A model generated the notes under the pieces. The model was given only the letters and a program-made list of their open reading frames with translations. It was not told where the DNA came from and did not search any database. The translations under genes and the position numbers were made by a program. A stretch of 64,000 nt of DNA, from the NCBI RefSeq assembly GCF_029813785.1, contig NZ_JARVKY010000019.1:1-64000 (forward strand). The letters are read 5' to 3'. Source of the DNA: Streptomyces sp. DH41 (lineage in GTDB: Bacteria; Actinomycetota; Actinomycetes; Streptomycetales; Streptomycetaceae). This document shows, piece by piece, positions 32,976 to 41,874 of the stretch. How positions within the stretch are numbered: position 1 is the first letter of the stretch; each line of letters starts with the position of its first letter.

Positions 32976-35072
32976 TCAGACGCCGATGTCGCGGCCGTCC
33001 GCGCGCCACACCGCCACGACCGCCGGGCGTACGAGCTTGCCGGGACCGTCGGGCCAGGCGCTGGCCGGCTCCTCCACGGAGGCGCCGTCGACCTCGCCCG
33101 GGTGCTGCACGGCGACCAGCACACGCCGGTCCTGGATGAGCGGGCCGCAGGTCTCCGCGCCGTTCGGCACGGTCAGGAACTGCTTCAGCTCACCGCGCCG
33201 GTCGCCCTTCGTCGCGACGCCGAAGAGGCCGTCGTGGGTGCCGAGCGCGTTGCCGTCGGTGGACAGCCACAGGTTGCCGTGGTCGTCGAAGGCGACGTTG
33301 TCGGGGCAGGAGATCGGGCTGACCCGGTCCTTCGGGAAGCCCGCGAAGTAGGTCGCCGGGTCCTCCGGGTCACCGGCGACGAGGAACAGCGACCAGGCGA
33401 AGGTGGTGGCGTCGGCCCGGTTCCAGCGCTCGGTCAGCTCCAGGACGTGGCCGTGCTTGTTGCTGTTGCGCGGGTTGGCCTCGTCCGGGCCCGCGTATCC
33501 GGACTTGCCGCGGTTGGAGTTGTTGGTGAGGGCGACGTACACCTTGCCGGTCGTCGGCGAGGGCTCGATGTCCTCGGGGCGGTCCATCTTCGTGGCGCCG
33601 ACCTTGTCACCGGCGAGCCGCGTGAAGACGCAGACCTCCTCGGCGCTCATGCCGTCGACGTGCGAGACGGCGCCGTCCTCGGTGGCGGTGACCAGCGGGA
33701 TCCAGCGGCCGCCGCCGTCGAACTCGCCGTCGGCCGGCAGCTTGCCCGTGCCGTCGATCTCCATCGCCGGGGAGTCGCCGCTGAGCTTGGCGACGTACAG
33801 GGTGCCCTCGTCGAGCAGCGACAGGTTGTGCTCGCGCGCCCAGCGGCTGCTGCCGTGCCGCATCCGCTTGCTGCCGACGAACTTGTAGAAGTAGTCGAAC
33901 CGCTCGTCGTCGCCGGTGTAGACGACCGGGCGCCCGTCGTGGGTCAGCCGCACGGTCGCGCCCTCGTGCTTGAAGCGGCCGAGCAGGGTGTGCTTGCGGG
34001 GCGTGGAGTCCGGGTCGTACGGGTCGAGCTCGACGACGTACCCGAAGCGGTGCGGCTCGTTCGGCTCCTGGGCGACGTCGAAGCGCTTGTCGAACCGCTC
34101 CCACTTGCGCTCGGTGGCGCCGGTGCCGATGCCGTAGCGCTTGTCCGTGGCCCGACTGCTGTTGGCGAAGTACTGGTTGAAGTTCTCCTCGCCGTGCAGC
34201 GTGGTGCCCCACGGGGTGGTGCCGCCGGCGCAGTTGTTGAGGGTGCCGAGCACCTTGCGGCCACTGCGGTCGGCGGAGGTCTTCACCAGGTCACAACCGG
34301 CGGCGGGCCCGGTCAGCCGGAACTCGGTCGTCGCGGTGATGCGGCGGTTCAGGCGGTGCCGCGTGACGGGCGTCAGCTTCCCGCTCCGGCGCTCCTCCTC
34401 CACCACCACGGCGGACAGCCCGTGCGCGGCCCAGGCGATCTCGACCTGCTCGCGGGTCGGGTTCTCGGGGTCGTAGCCCCGGAACATGAGCACCTCGTCG
34501 GTGTACTCGTGGTTGGCGACGAGGACCTGCCGGTCACGCTCCCCGCGCAGCGGCAGCAGGGCGAGGAAGTCGTTGTTGTAGCCGAACTGACCGGCCTGGG
34601 CCCTGGCCGTCTGGCGCTCCGGGTCGAAGTCGGGAGCGCCGCGCAGGATGGGCTCGCCCCAGCGGATCACGACGTCCTGCCGGTACCCCTCCGGGACGGT
34701 GACGGCATCGTCGGTGTTGGGCGCCACGGGCGTGAACCGCAGCCCGCGCGCGCCCTTCGACGTGGACGGTTTCCCGTGCCCGTGCCCGTGTCCGTGCCCC
34801 CTGCCGGTGACCGGCGCGGCCTGCGCCGACGGCGCCCCCGCCACGCCCACGGCCCCGGCACCCGCCGCGGCGACGGTGACGACGGCCGCGGCCCGCATCA
34901 TGGAACGGCGGCTGAGCGCGCCGGCGATGACATCACCGACGTACTCGTTGGAACTGGTGTTGGGCACCTCGTGGAAGCAGGCGTCACCACACCGGAAACG
35001 GCAGGTCATGGCGGACCGGCCGCCGGGATGCGAACCGGACGGCGTTCCGATCAACGGCAGCAGCTTGCGCAC
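32976..35072 (-). CDS. PhoX-like (DUF839) secreted alkaline phosphatase, Tat-exported
   Basis: 698 aa from the GTG at 35072, with AGGGGAG upstream. The twin-arginine motif is at 54-60 (SRRSMMR), followed by a hydrophobic stretch and AQAAP cleavage region (~85). A 53-residue n-region with TCRFRCGDACF precedes it. A His/Gly-rich patch (GRGHGHGHGHG) starts the mature enzyme, a beta-propeller with NNDFLALLPL, LVANHEYT, CAGGTTPWGTTLHGEENFNQYF, RPEDIEPSPTTGKVYVALT and SCPDNVAFDDHGNLWLSTDG. PhoX enzymes use Ca/Fe to release phosphate from monoesters. A PHO box lies 80 bp upstream, so expression likely rises in phosphate limitation through PhoR-PhoP. Confidence 0.9.
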   Translation of the reverse strand: MRKLLPLIGTPSGSHPGGRSAMTCRFRCGDACFHEVPNTSSNEYVGDVIAGALSRRSMMRAAAVVTVAAAGAGAVGVAGAPSAQAAPVTGRGHGHGHGHGKPSTSKGARGLRFTPVAPNTDDAVTVPEGYRQDVVIRWGEPILRGAPDFDPERQTARAQAGQFGYNNDFLALLPLRGERDRQVLVANHEYTDEVLMFRGYDPENPTREQVEIAWAAHGLSAVVVEEERRSGKLTPVTRHRLNRRITATTEFRLTGPAAGCDLVKTSADRSGRKVLGTLNNCAGGTTPWGTTLHGEENFNQYFANSSRATDKRYGIGTGATERKWERFDKRFDVAQEPNEPHRFGYVVELDPYDPDSTPRKHTLLGRFKHEGATVRLTHDGRPVVYTGDDERFDYFYKFVGSKRMRHGSSRWAREHNLSLLDEGTLYVAKLSGDSPAMEIDGTGKLPADGEFDGGGRWIPLVTATEDGAVSHVDGMSAEEVCVFTRLAGDKVGATKMDRPEDIEPSPTTGKVYVALTNNSNRGKSGYAGPDEANPRNSNKHGHVLELTERWNRADATTFAWSLFLVAGDPEDPATYFAGFPKDRVSPISCPDNVAFDDHGNLWLSTDGNALGTHDGLFGVATKGDRRGELKQFLTVPNGAETCGPLIQDRRVLVAVQHPGEVDGASVEEPASAWPDGPGKLVRPAVVAVWRADGRDIGV

Positions 35073-35154
35073 GTGTTCTCCCCTGAGAAGCCCTTGGATG
35101 CCCTTGGTGTCAGCGTGACCGTAGGTGCACATACGTGCGGGAGACGGGCGTCGC

Positions 35155-35172
35155 GGTGAACGGTGAGTGAAC
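35155..35172 (-). promoter_or_regulatory. PHO box (PhoP-binding direct repeat) for the PhoX-like gene
   Basis: Read leftward, GTTCACTCACC is followed directly by GTTCACC, two 11-nt direct repeat units matching the Streptomyces PhoP consensus (GTTCACC). It is 83-100 bp upstream of the phosphatase start. Confidence 0.75.
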
Positions 35173-35335
35173 CCACGGAAGCCGGAGGGGAATTGCCGCG
35201 GCGTCTTGATCCCTCCTTGACGCGCCCGTGCTTTCGTGGCAGACCCTGCACAAGATCACAAGCCGGGGCCGCTAACCTTACGTGTCCGTCCTGGCCAGGG
35301 ATTGACGGCATCAACTCACGCGAAGGGTTGCGCAC

Positions 35336-36676
35336 ATGGGCATTCTCACTCTCCTGCGGAACGCGTTCGGCCGGTCACGCAAAGAACGGACCGCCCAGGC
35401 GGAGGGTGCGACGCAGGAGACGGCACCGCCGGCCATCGCGCCGGAGCCGAAGCTCCCGTCCCAGCCCACCGCACCCCAGGAGCCGGCCCCGGCCCGGGAA
35501 CAGACCGCACCGGCGGAACCGGCTTCGGTCCCGGAGCAGACCGCGGCGCCGGAGCGGACGGAGGCCGCCGACCCCGCTCCCAAGGCGGCGGCCCAGGTCC
35601 CCGAGCCCCGCTCGGAGGCCCCCTCGGACGAGCACGAACTCGTCAAGGCGGCGTTCGCCAACATCACGGTCCCGAAACCGACGGAGACCCCGGACGAGAC
35701 CCCGGCCGAGCAGGCCTCGGCCGCCCCGGAGGCGGAGGCGCAGCCCGAGCCGGAACCGGAACCGGCCCCCGAGCCCGAGCCCGAGCCCGAGCCGGAACCG
35801 GAACCGGAACCGGAGACGACCCCGGAGCCCGCAGCCGCCGACGACGAGAAGGCCCCACAGGGGCCACCCGCACCCGACAACGAACCCGGCACGGGTGGTG
35901 CGGGTGGGAACACAGGTGCCGAAGGCGAAGCCGAGGCCGAATCGAACCCCCGGCCGGAGGCCCCCGCCGAGACCGAATCGAACCCCCGGCCGGAGGCCCC
36001 CGCCGAGACCCCGAAACCGGCGACCACCGCAGCCCGCGTCCGCTCCCGCGCCCCCGGCCTCGCCACCGCCTACAAGGCCGCCGCCACCGCCCTCAAGAAG
36101 CACGGCCTCACCGGCACCCGCGCCAAGGTCCACCTCGTCCTCGACCGCTCCGCCTCCATGCGCCCGTACTACAAGGACGGCTCCGCCCAGGCCCTCGCCG
36201 AGCAGACCCTCGCGCTCGCCGCCCACCTGGACCCCGAGGCCACGGTCCACGTCACGTTCTTCTCCACGGAGGTGGACGGCACCGGCGACCTCACCCTCGC
36301 CGACCACGAGAACAAGATCGACGAGCTGCACGGCGCTCTCGGCCGGATGGGCCGCACCAGCTACCACGCCGCCGTCGAGGCCGTCCTCGCCCACCACGGG
36401 AAGGAAGCCCCCGGCACCCCCGCCCTGGTGGTCTTCCAGACCGACGGCGCCCCCGACGCCAAGACCCCCGCCACCCAGTCCCTCATGGACGCGGCGGCCG
36501 ACCACCCGGACGTCCACTTCTCCTTCGTCGCCTTCGGAGACCCGGAGAACAAGGCCTTCGACTACCTCCGCAAGCTCAAGACGGGCAACGCCTCCCACTT
36601 CCTCGCCGGCGAGACCCCCAGGGAGCTCACCGACAAGGAGCTCTACGAGGGCGTACTGGCCACCTGGCGCCCGTAG
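35336..36676 (+). CDS. VWA-domain protein with Pro/Glu-rich linker (TerF/TerY-like)
   Basis: 446 aa. It begins MGILTLLRNAFGRSRKE. Residues 20-235 are low complexity: Pro/Ala/Glu-rich, with a (PE)n run at about 137-160 and a duplicated ESNPRPEAPAET (203-214, 215-226). A von Willebrand A domain follows (~262-440), with the MIDAS motif D270-R-S-A-S274 and a later Asp in QTDGAPD. VWA proteins of ter clusters bind divalent metal and act as adaptors. No signal peptide, so it is cytoplasmic. It is divergent from the phoX-like gene across a ~260-bp gap that also holds the PHO box. Confidence 0.85.
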   Translation: MGILTLLRNAFGRSRKERTAQAEGATQETAPPAIAPEPKLPSQPTAPQEPAPAREQTAPAEPASVPEQTAAPERTEAADPAPKAAAQVPEPRSEAPSDEHELVKAAFANITVPKPTETPDETPAEQASAAPEAEAQPEPEPEPAPEPEPEPEPEPEPEPETTPEPAAADDEKAPQGPPAPDNEPGTGGAGGNTGAEGEAEAESNPRPEAPAETESNPRPEAPAETPKPATTAARVRSRAPGLATAYKAAATALKKHGLTGTRAKVHLVLDRSASMRPYYKDGSAQALAEQTLALAAHLDPEATVHVTFFSTEVDGTGDLTLADHENKIDELHGALGRMGRTSYHAAVEAVLAHHGKEAPGTPALVVFQTDGAPDAKTPATQSLMDAAADHPDVHFSFVAFGDPENKAFDYLRKLKTGNASHFLAGETPRELTDKELYEGVLATWRP

Positions 36677-36683
36677 GACCCAC

Positions 36684-36721
36684 GGGGGGCGGGCAGGGGA
36701 CGATCACCCTGTCCGCCCCCC
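36684..36721 (+). terminator. GC-rich hairpin after the VWA gene
   Basis: 15-bp arms 36684-36698 and 36707-36721 with one mismatch and an 8-nt loop, 7 bp after the stop. It insulates metG. Confidence 0.75.
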
Positions 36722-36731
36722 GAAACGCGTG

Positions 36732-36760
36732 TGAGTCGATCTCCATCCGACCAGTAGGAT
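36732..36760 (+). promoter_or_regulatory. Promoter of metG, leaderless
   Basis: TGAGTC (36732-36737), a 17-bp spacer and TAGGAT (36755-36760). Initiation about 7 nt later would fall on or next to the ATG at 36768. No ribosome site precedes that ATG, consistent with a leaderless transcript. Confidence 0.6.
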
Positions 36761-36767
36761 TTCGACC

Positions 36768-38384
36768 ATGGCGGCCACTGGAAACGAGAAGCAGGGGGCG
36801 AAGGCGTTCTACGTCTCGACCCCCATCTACTACGTCAACGACGCTCCTCACCTGGGCCACGCCTATACGACCGTCGCAGGCGACGTGCTCACCCGCTGGC
36901 ATCGCCAGCGCGGCGAGAAGGTGTGGTACCTCACCGGCACGGACGAGCACGGTCAGAAGATCATGCGCACGGCCGAGGCGAACGGGGTCACCCCGCAGGC
37001 CTGGGCCGACAAGCTCGTCACCGAGGCCTGGAAGCCCCTGTGGGAGCACCTCGACATCGCGAACGACGACTTCATCCGCACCACGCAGAAGCGGCACACC
37101 GACCGCGTCCAGGAGTTCGTGCAGGACCTGTACGACAAGGACGAGATCTACAAGGGCGGCTACGAGGGCCCGTACTGCGTGGGCTGCGAGGAGTACAAGC
37201 TCCCCGGCGAGCTGCTCGACGGCGAGGGCGAGTACGCGGGCCAGAAGCTGTGCCCGATCCACAAGAAGCCGGTGGAGATCCTCAGCGAGGAGAACTACTT
37301 CTTCAAGCTGAGCGCGTACAGCGAGAAGCTGCTCGCCCACTACGAGGCCAACCCGGGCTTCATCCAGCCCGAGTCCGCGCGCAACGAGGTCGTGAACTTC
37401 GTCCGCCAGGGCCTCCAGGACCTCTCCATCTCCCGCTCGACCTTCGACTGGGGCGTACCGGTCCCCTGGGACGACAAGCACGTCATCTACGTGTGGGTCG
37501 ACGCCCTGCTGAACTACGCCACGGCGGTCGGCTACAACGAGAACCCGGAGAAGTTCGAGTCGACGTTCCCCGCCGACGTGCACCTGGTCGGCAAGGACAT
37601 CCTCCGCTTCCACGCGATCATCTGGCCGGCGATGCTGATGGCGCAGGGCCTGCCCCTGCCCGGCAAGGTCGCCGCGAACGGCTGGCTGATGGTCGGCGGC
37701 GAGAAGATGTCGAAGTCCAACCTGACCGGCATCAAGCCGCAGGACCTGACCTCGCACTTCGGCGTGGACGCGTACCGCTGGTACTTCCTGCGCGCGATCG
37801 CGTTCGGCCAGGACGGCTCGTTCTCCTGGGAGGACTTCTCCGCCCGCTACACCAGCGAGCTGGCCAACGACTACGGCAACCTCGCCTCCCGCGTCGCGGC
37901 CATGGTCGGCAAGTACTTCGGCGGCGCGCTGCCGGCCTCGGCGGCCGACGGTGACGCGGAGAAGGCGATCCACGACGGCCTGACCAGGGCCGTCACGGAG
38001 GCCGACCGGAAGATCGGCGAGGAGCTGGACTTCCAGGGCGGCATCCTGGCCGTCTTCGACTTCGTGAAGCAGGTCAACGGCTACATCACCGAGCAGGAGC
38101 CCTGGAAGGTCGCCAAGGACGACTCGCCGGAGGGCAAGGCCCGCCTGGCGACGATCCTCTACACGGCCGCGGAGTCGCTCCGCGCGGTGGCGGTCCTCCT
38201 CAACCCGATCATGCCGGACACCTCCCAGAAGCTCTGGGATTCCCTGGGCGCCGAGGCGTCCCTGGGCGCCCTCGCGGACCAGAAGGTCCAGGACGCGGCG
38301 GACTGGGGCCGACTGCCCGCCGGTGCGACGGTCACCAAGGGCGCGGTGCTCTTCCCGCGTCTCGAGGAGAAGCCGACCGCGTAA
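36768..38384 (+). CDS. metG: Methionyl-tRNA synthetase
   Basis: 538 aa. Class I synthetase: HIGH-type H28-L-G-H31, KMSKS at 313-317, and a zinc knuckle with C137-x2-C140 and C162-x2-H165. It charges initiator and elongator tRNA-Met with methionine in the cytoplasm. Anticodon-binding helical domain about 380-530; the C-terminal EMAP-type dimerisation domain of E. coli MetG is absent, as is usual for this shorter type. The likely promoter makes a leaderless message, and a strong hairpin follows the gene. Confidence 0.98.
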   Translation: MAATGNEKQGAKAFYVSTPIYYVNDAPHLGHAYTTVAGDVLTRWHRQRGEKVWYLTGTDEHGQKIMRTAEANGVTPQAWADKLVTEAWKPLWEHLDIANDDFIRTTQKRHTDRVQEFVQDLYDKDEIYKGGYEGPYCVGCEEYKLPGELLDGEGEYAGQKLCPIHKKPVEILSEENYFFKLSAYSEKLLAHYEANPGFIQPESARNEVVNFVRQGLQDLSISRSTFDWGVPVPWDDKHVIYVWVDALLNYATAVGYNENPEKFESTFPADVHLVGKDILRFHAIIWPAMLMAQGLPLPGKVAANGWLMVGGEKMSKSNLTGIKPQDLTSHFGVDAYRWYFLRAIAFGQDGSFSWEDFSARYTSELANDYGNLASRVAAMVGKYFGGALPASAADGDAEKAIHDGLTRAVTEADRKIGEELDFQGGILAVFDFVKQVNGYITEQEPWKVAKDDSPEGKARLATILYTAAESLRAVAVLLNPIMPDTSQKLWDSLGAEASLGALADQKVQDAADWGRLPAGATVTKGAVLFPRLEEKPTA

Positions 38385-38402
38385 CGCGCTCGCTACAGCA
38401 CG

Positions 38403-38434
38403 GGCCCGGGAGAAGGCAGACCTTCTCCCGGGCC
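38403..38434 (+). terminator. Rho-independent terminator after metG
   Basis: Perfect 14-bp arms 38403-38416 and 38421-38434, 4-nt loop, followed by TTCCGTTTT. It lies 18 bp past the metG stop. Confidence 0.9.
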
Positions 38435-38487
38435 TTCCGTTTTGCGAAGATCGGACGAGCACACCGGCTCACGAGGGGGCACCAGCC

Positions 38488-38853
38488 ATGGCACTGTTCG
38501 GCAACGCGCACAGCATCAACCCGGCCCAGGCGCAGCAGGACTACGCGCGTCTGCTCGGCCACGGCGAGCAGATCCACGCCGCCTACCTGCTGATCCGCGA
38601 CACCATCCTGCTCACCGACCGGCGCCTGATCCTGGTCGACAAGCAGGGCATCACCGGCAAGAAGACGGAGTACCACTCGATCCCGTACCGCAGCATCACG
38701 CACTTCTCGGTCGAGACGGCCGGCCACTTCGACCTCGACGCCGAACTGAAGATCTGGCTCTCGGGCTCCCAGACCCCCATCGAGAAGACCTTCACCAAGG
38801 GCGTCGACATCTACGAGGTCCAGGCGATCCTGACCCAGTTCGTGGCCCGCTGA
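38488..38853 (+). CDS. Bacterial PH-domain protein
   Basis: 121 aa. Almost the whole length is one bacterial pleckstrin-homology (bPH_1-type) domain: LLGHGEQIHAAYLLIRDTILLTDRRLILVDKQGITGKKTEYHSIPYRSITHFSVETAGHFDLDAELKIWLSG..., with the C-terminal helix DIYEVQAILTQFVAR. Such domains are stable beta-barrels of unknown ligand, and this family is widespread as a single-domain cytoplasmic protein. Ribosome site GAGGGGG about 10 nt upstream of the ATG. It has its own transcription unit after the metG terminator. Confidence 0.88.
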   Translation: MALFGNAHSINPAQAQQDYARLLGHGEQIHAAYLLIRDTILLTDRRLILVDKQGITGKKTEYHSIPYRSITHFSVETAGHFDLDAELKIWLSGSQTPIEKTFTKGVDIYEVQAILTQFVAR

Positions 38854-38907
38854 CGCGAGCACCCTGCCCAGAGCGAACGATTCTCCGGTCCCCGAACGAG
38901 TGAATGC

Positions 38908-38923
38908 TCCGGCATATGCCGGA
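38908..38923. promoter_or_regulatory. Perfect 16-bp palindrome upstream of the nuclease-like gene
   Basis: TCCGGCATATGCCGGA lies 34-49 bp before the ATG at 38957. With no loop it is unsuited to a terminator, so an operator is more likely. A TTAGCT at 38944 could serve as a -10. Confidence 0.55.
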
Positions 38924-38956
38924 TACTCCTGCCAGGACCGCAGTTAGCTGGCGCTC

Positions 38957-39904
38957 ATGGTCAAAGCAACACACGAGGCCTCCCACCGGCTCTTCCAGGA
39001 GCACCCGGAAGCTCTCGCGCCTGTCTTCGAGGCACTGGGGCTTCCGCCGCCCTCGAAGGACGACTTCGACGAGCTCTCCCCCGACGCCACCGAGATCCGG
39101 CCGATGGAGCGCCGTGTGGACACGGTGCTCAGGTTCGCGCCCGACATGGGGGAGAACTTCGTGCTCGCCCTCGAGTCGCAGACCAAGAAGGACCCCGACA
39201 AGGCGAGGAGCTGGGCGTACTACGTCGCGTACCTGTGCGCGAAGTACGACCTGCCGGTCGTGCTGGTGGCGGTCTGCCGGGACCGTGCCACAGCGGCGTG
39301 GGCCGCGGGGCCCTTCGAATGCGGCGTGGCCTCATGGCCGACCCAGACCACCCGGCCGATCGTCCTGGGGCCCCAGACGGTCCCGGAGGTGACCGACGAG
39401 GCAACGGTGGCCCGGCGCCCCGCCCTTGCGGTGCTCTCCGCCATCGTCCACAGCGAGAGCCGCCGTGCGCCCGCCATACTGGAAGCCGTTGCCCGCGGGC
39501 TGTTGTCCTTCGAGCCGGACATCACGAAGTACTGGTTCGAAATGGTGGAGGTCGGTCTGGAATCCACTCCGACCAGGGAGAATTGGAGAAAGCTGATGCA
39601 GGACGTCATCACCCACTTCCCGGGACACCGGACGCTGTTCGAGGAGAAGTACCTCGAGGGCAGGGCCGAAGGAAAGGCCGAGGGAAAGGCCGAGGGCGAG
39701 GCCCGCGGTGAGGCCAAGGGCGTCCTGCGGGTACTGGAGGTGCGTGGCCTCGTGATCACTGACGCCGTCCGTGAGCGCATCCGCACGTGTTCCGACCTCA
39801 CCCTCCTCAACGACTGGCTGGACCGCGCCGGCACAGTAGGGCGAGCGGAGGACCTGTTCGCCCCGGAGACGGGCCACCCGGAGCTCCGGGAGGATGCCTC
39901 GTAA
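38957..39904 (+). CDS. Rpn/PD-(D/E)XK-type nuclease-family protein
   Basis: 315 aa. The N-terminal half shows the restriction-like core seen in transposase-derived Rpn proteins: ERRVDTVLRFAP (Asp), then NFVLALESQTKKDPDKARSWAYYVAYL (E-x-Q in place of E-x-K), with VVLVAVCRD and VEVGLESTP later. The C-terminal part has an EGRAEGKAEGKAEGEARGEAKG charged repeat and a short helical tail (VLRVLEVRGLVITDAVRERIRTC). Rpn proteins are DNA endonucleases of variable genomic islands. No ribosome site is visible. The gene sits alone between metG-PH and aspS, behind a palindromic operator. The nuclease assignment is moderately sure. Confidence 0.78.
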   Translation: MVKATHEASHRLFQEHPEALAPVFEALGLPPPSKDDFDELSPDATEIRPMERRVDTVLRFAPDMGENFVLALESQTKKDPDKARSWAYYVAYLCAKYDLPVVLVAVCRDRATAAWAAGPFECGVASWPTQTTRPIVLGPQTVPEVTDEATVARRPALAVLSAIVHSESRRAPAILEAVARGLLSFEPDITKYWFEMVEVGLESTPTRENWRKLMQDVITHFPGHRTLFEEKYLEGRAEGKAEGKAEGEARGEAKGVLRVLEVRGLVITDAVRERIRTCSDLTLLNDWLDRAGTVGRAEDLFAPETGHPELREDAS

Positions 39905-39996
39905 ACCGAGCGACCGCCCCTTCCGCGCCCCGGCCCCTGGTCGCTGCCGCGACTGCCCGGAGCGAGCGGGTCTACGTCGTTCAGATCACCTACGAC

Positions 39997-40040
39997 GAGG
40001 GCCCGGCGCGGGATCGATCTCGATCCCGCGCCGGGCCCTC
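39997..40040. terminator. Long perfect terminator hairpin after aspS
   Basis: 21-bp arms 39997-40017 and 40020-40040, effectively a long stem, 28 bp beyond the aspS stop. It probably ends both convergent genes. Confidence 0.85.
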
Positions 40041-40068
40041 GGCCGTGCCGTGCCGTGCCGTCGGCGGA

Positions 40069-41832
40069 CTACTTCGGCTGCGGCTTGCGCACCGTCAGGT
40101 GCAGTTCGCGCAGCCGGGTCTCGTCCAGCTCGGTGGGCGCGCCCATCATCAGGTCCTGGGCGTTGCCGTTGAGCGGGAAGGCGATGGTCTCGCGGATGTT
40201 GGGCTCGTCGGCGAGCAGCATGACGATGCGGTCGACGCCCGGGGCGATGCCACCGTGCGGCGGGGCGCCGAAGCGGAGCGCGCGCAGCATGCCGGCGAAC
40301 TCGCGCTCGACGGTCTCCGCGTCGTAGCCCGCGATGGCGAAGGCCTTGAGCATGATGTCCGGCTCGTGGTTCCGGATGGCGCCGGAGGACAGCTCGACGC
40401 CGTTGCAGACGATGTCGTACTGCCAGGCGAGGATGTCCAGCGGGTCCTGGTTCTCCAGGGCGTCCATGCCGCCCTGCGGCATCGAGAAGGGGTTGTGGGA
40501 GAAGTCGATCTTCCCCGTCTCCTCGTCCTTCTCGTACATCGGGAAGTCGACGATCCAGCAGAACCGGAAGACGTTCTCCTCGAAGTGCCCGGCGCGCTTG
40601 GCGGCCTCGACCCGCACCGCGCCCATGATCTTCGAGACCTCGTCGAACTCGCCGGCGCCGAAGAACACCGCGTGGCCGGGGGCCAGGCCGAGCCGCTTGG
40701 TCAGCTCCGCGACGTTCTCCTCGGTGAGGAACTTCGCGATCGGGCCGGTCAGCGAGCCGTCCTCGCCGACGCGGACCCAGGCCAGGCCCTTGGCGCCCTG
40801 CGTGACGGCGTAGTCGCCGAGCTGGTCGAAGAACTTGCGGGACTGGCCCGCCACGTCCGGCACCGGCAGCGCGCGGACGTGCTTGCCGGCGAAGGCCTTG
40901 AACTCCGAGCCCGCGAAGACGTCGGTGATGTCGACGAGCTCCAGCTTGGCGCGCAGGTCCGGCTTGTCGGAGCCGTACTTCAGCATGGCCTCGCGGAACG
41001 GGATCCGCGGGAAGGGGGAGGTGACCTCGCGGCCGTTGCCGAACTCCGTGAACAGCTCGGTCATCAGCCGCTCGACCGGCTGGAAGACGTCCTCCTGCTC
41101 GACGAAGCTCATCTCGACGTCGAGCTGGTAGAACTCGCCCGGCGAACGGTCGGCGCGGGCGTCCTCGTCGCGGAAGCAGGGCGCGATCTGGAAGTACCGG
41201 TCGAAGCCGGAGATCATCAGCAGCTGCTTGAACTGCTGCGGCGCCTGCGGCAGCGCGTAGAAGCGGCCCGCGTGCAGGCGGGAGGGGACGACGAAGTCGC
41301 GGGCGCCCTCGGGGGAGGTGGCGGTGAGGATGGGCGTCGCCATCTCGTTGAAGCCGAGGGCCACCATCTTGCTGCGGATCGAGGAGATGACCGACGTACG
41401 CAGCATGATGTTGCGGTGCATGCGCTCGCGGCGCAGGTCCAGGAAGCGGTACTCCAGGCGCCGCTCCTCGTTGACCCCGTCCTCGGCGTTGATGGTGAAG
41501 GGCAGCGGCTGGGCGGCGCCGAGCAGCTCGACCTCGCCGACCTCGACCTCGACCTCGCCGGTGGGCAGGTCGGGGTTGATGTTGTCGGCGCCCCGGGAGA
41601 CGACCTTGCCGTCGACACGAACGGTCGATTCCTTGGTCAGTTTGTCCAGCGCCTCGTACGCCGCGGTGCCCGGACGGGCGACGAGCTGCGTGATGCCGTG
41701 GTGATCGCGCAGATCGATGAAGAGGATGCCGCCCAGGTCGCGCCGATTGTGCAGCCAGCCACTCAGTCGGACGTCGGTGCCGACGTCAGAGGAGCGGAGC
41801 TCGCCGCAGGTGTGGGACCTGTACCGATGCAT
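40069..41832 (-). CDS. aspS: Aspartyl-tRNA synthetase
   Basis: 587 aa, the usual bacterial length. N-terminal OB-fold anticodon domain (~15-105), class IIb catalytic core with motif 2 (FRDEDARADRSPGEFYQLDVEMSF region, ~215-240), an inserted GAD domain (~310-415) and motif 3 (GIAPGVDRIVML, near 540). It charges tRNA-Asp in the cytoplasm. In actinomycetes AspRS may also misacylate tRNA-Asn for GatCAB; sequence alone does not decide this here. The start follows GGATGA. A parS site lies in the upstream region and a strong hairpin follows. Confidence 0.98.
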   Translation of the reverse strand: MHRYRSHTCGELRSSDVGTDVRLSGWLHNRRDLGGILFIDLRDHHGITQLVARPGTAAYEALDKLTKESTVRVDGKVVSRGADNINPDLPTGEVEVEVGEVELLGAAQPLPFTINAEDGVNEERRLEYRFLDLRRERMHRNIMLRTSVISSIRSKMVALGFNEMATPILTATSPEGARDFVVPSRLHAGRFYALPQAPQQFKQLLMISGFDRYFQIAPCFRDEDARADRSPGEFYQLDVEMSFVEQEDVFQPVERLMTELFTEFGNGREVTSPFPRIPFREAMLKYGSDKPDLRAKLELVDITDVFAGSEFKAFAGKHVRALPVPDVAGQSRKFFDQLGDYAVTQGAKGLAWVRVGEDGSLTGPIAKFLTEENVAELTKRLGLAPGHAVFFGAGEFDEVSKIMGAVRVEAAKRAGHFEENVFRFCWIVDFPMYEKDEETGKIDFSHNPFSMPQGGMDALENQDPLDILAWQYDIVCNGVELSSGAIRNHEPDIMLKAFAIAGYDAETVEREFAGMLRALRFGAPPHGGIAPGVDRIVMLLADEPNIRETIAFPLNGNAQDLMMGAPTELDETRLRELHLTVRKPQPK

Positions 41833-41874
41833 CGTCGTTCATCCAGCCTTCGTGGATCGGGGATGGTGTTCCGC

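Noticed and set aside
35663..35873. Reverse-strand frame over the Pro/Glu repeat
   Set aside because: Artefact of the repetitive coding sequence of the VWA protein.
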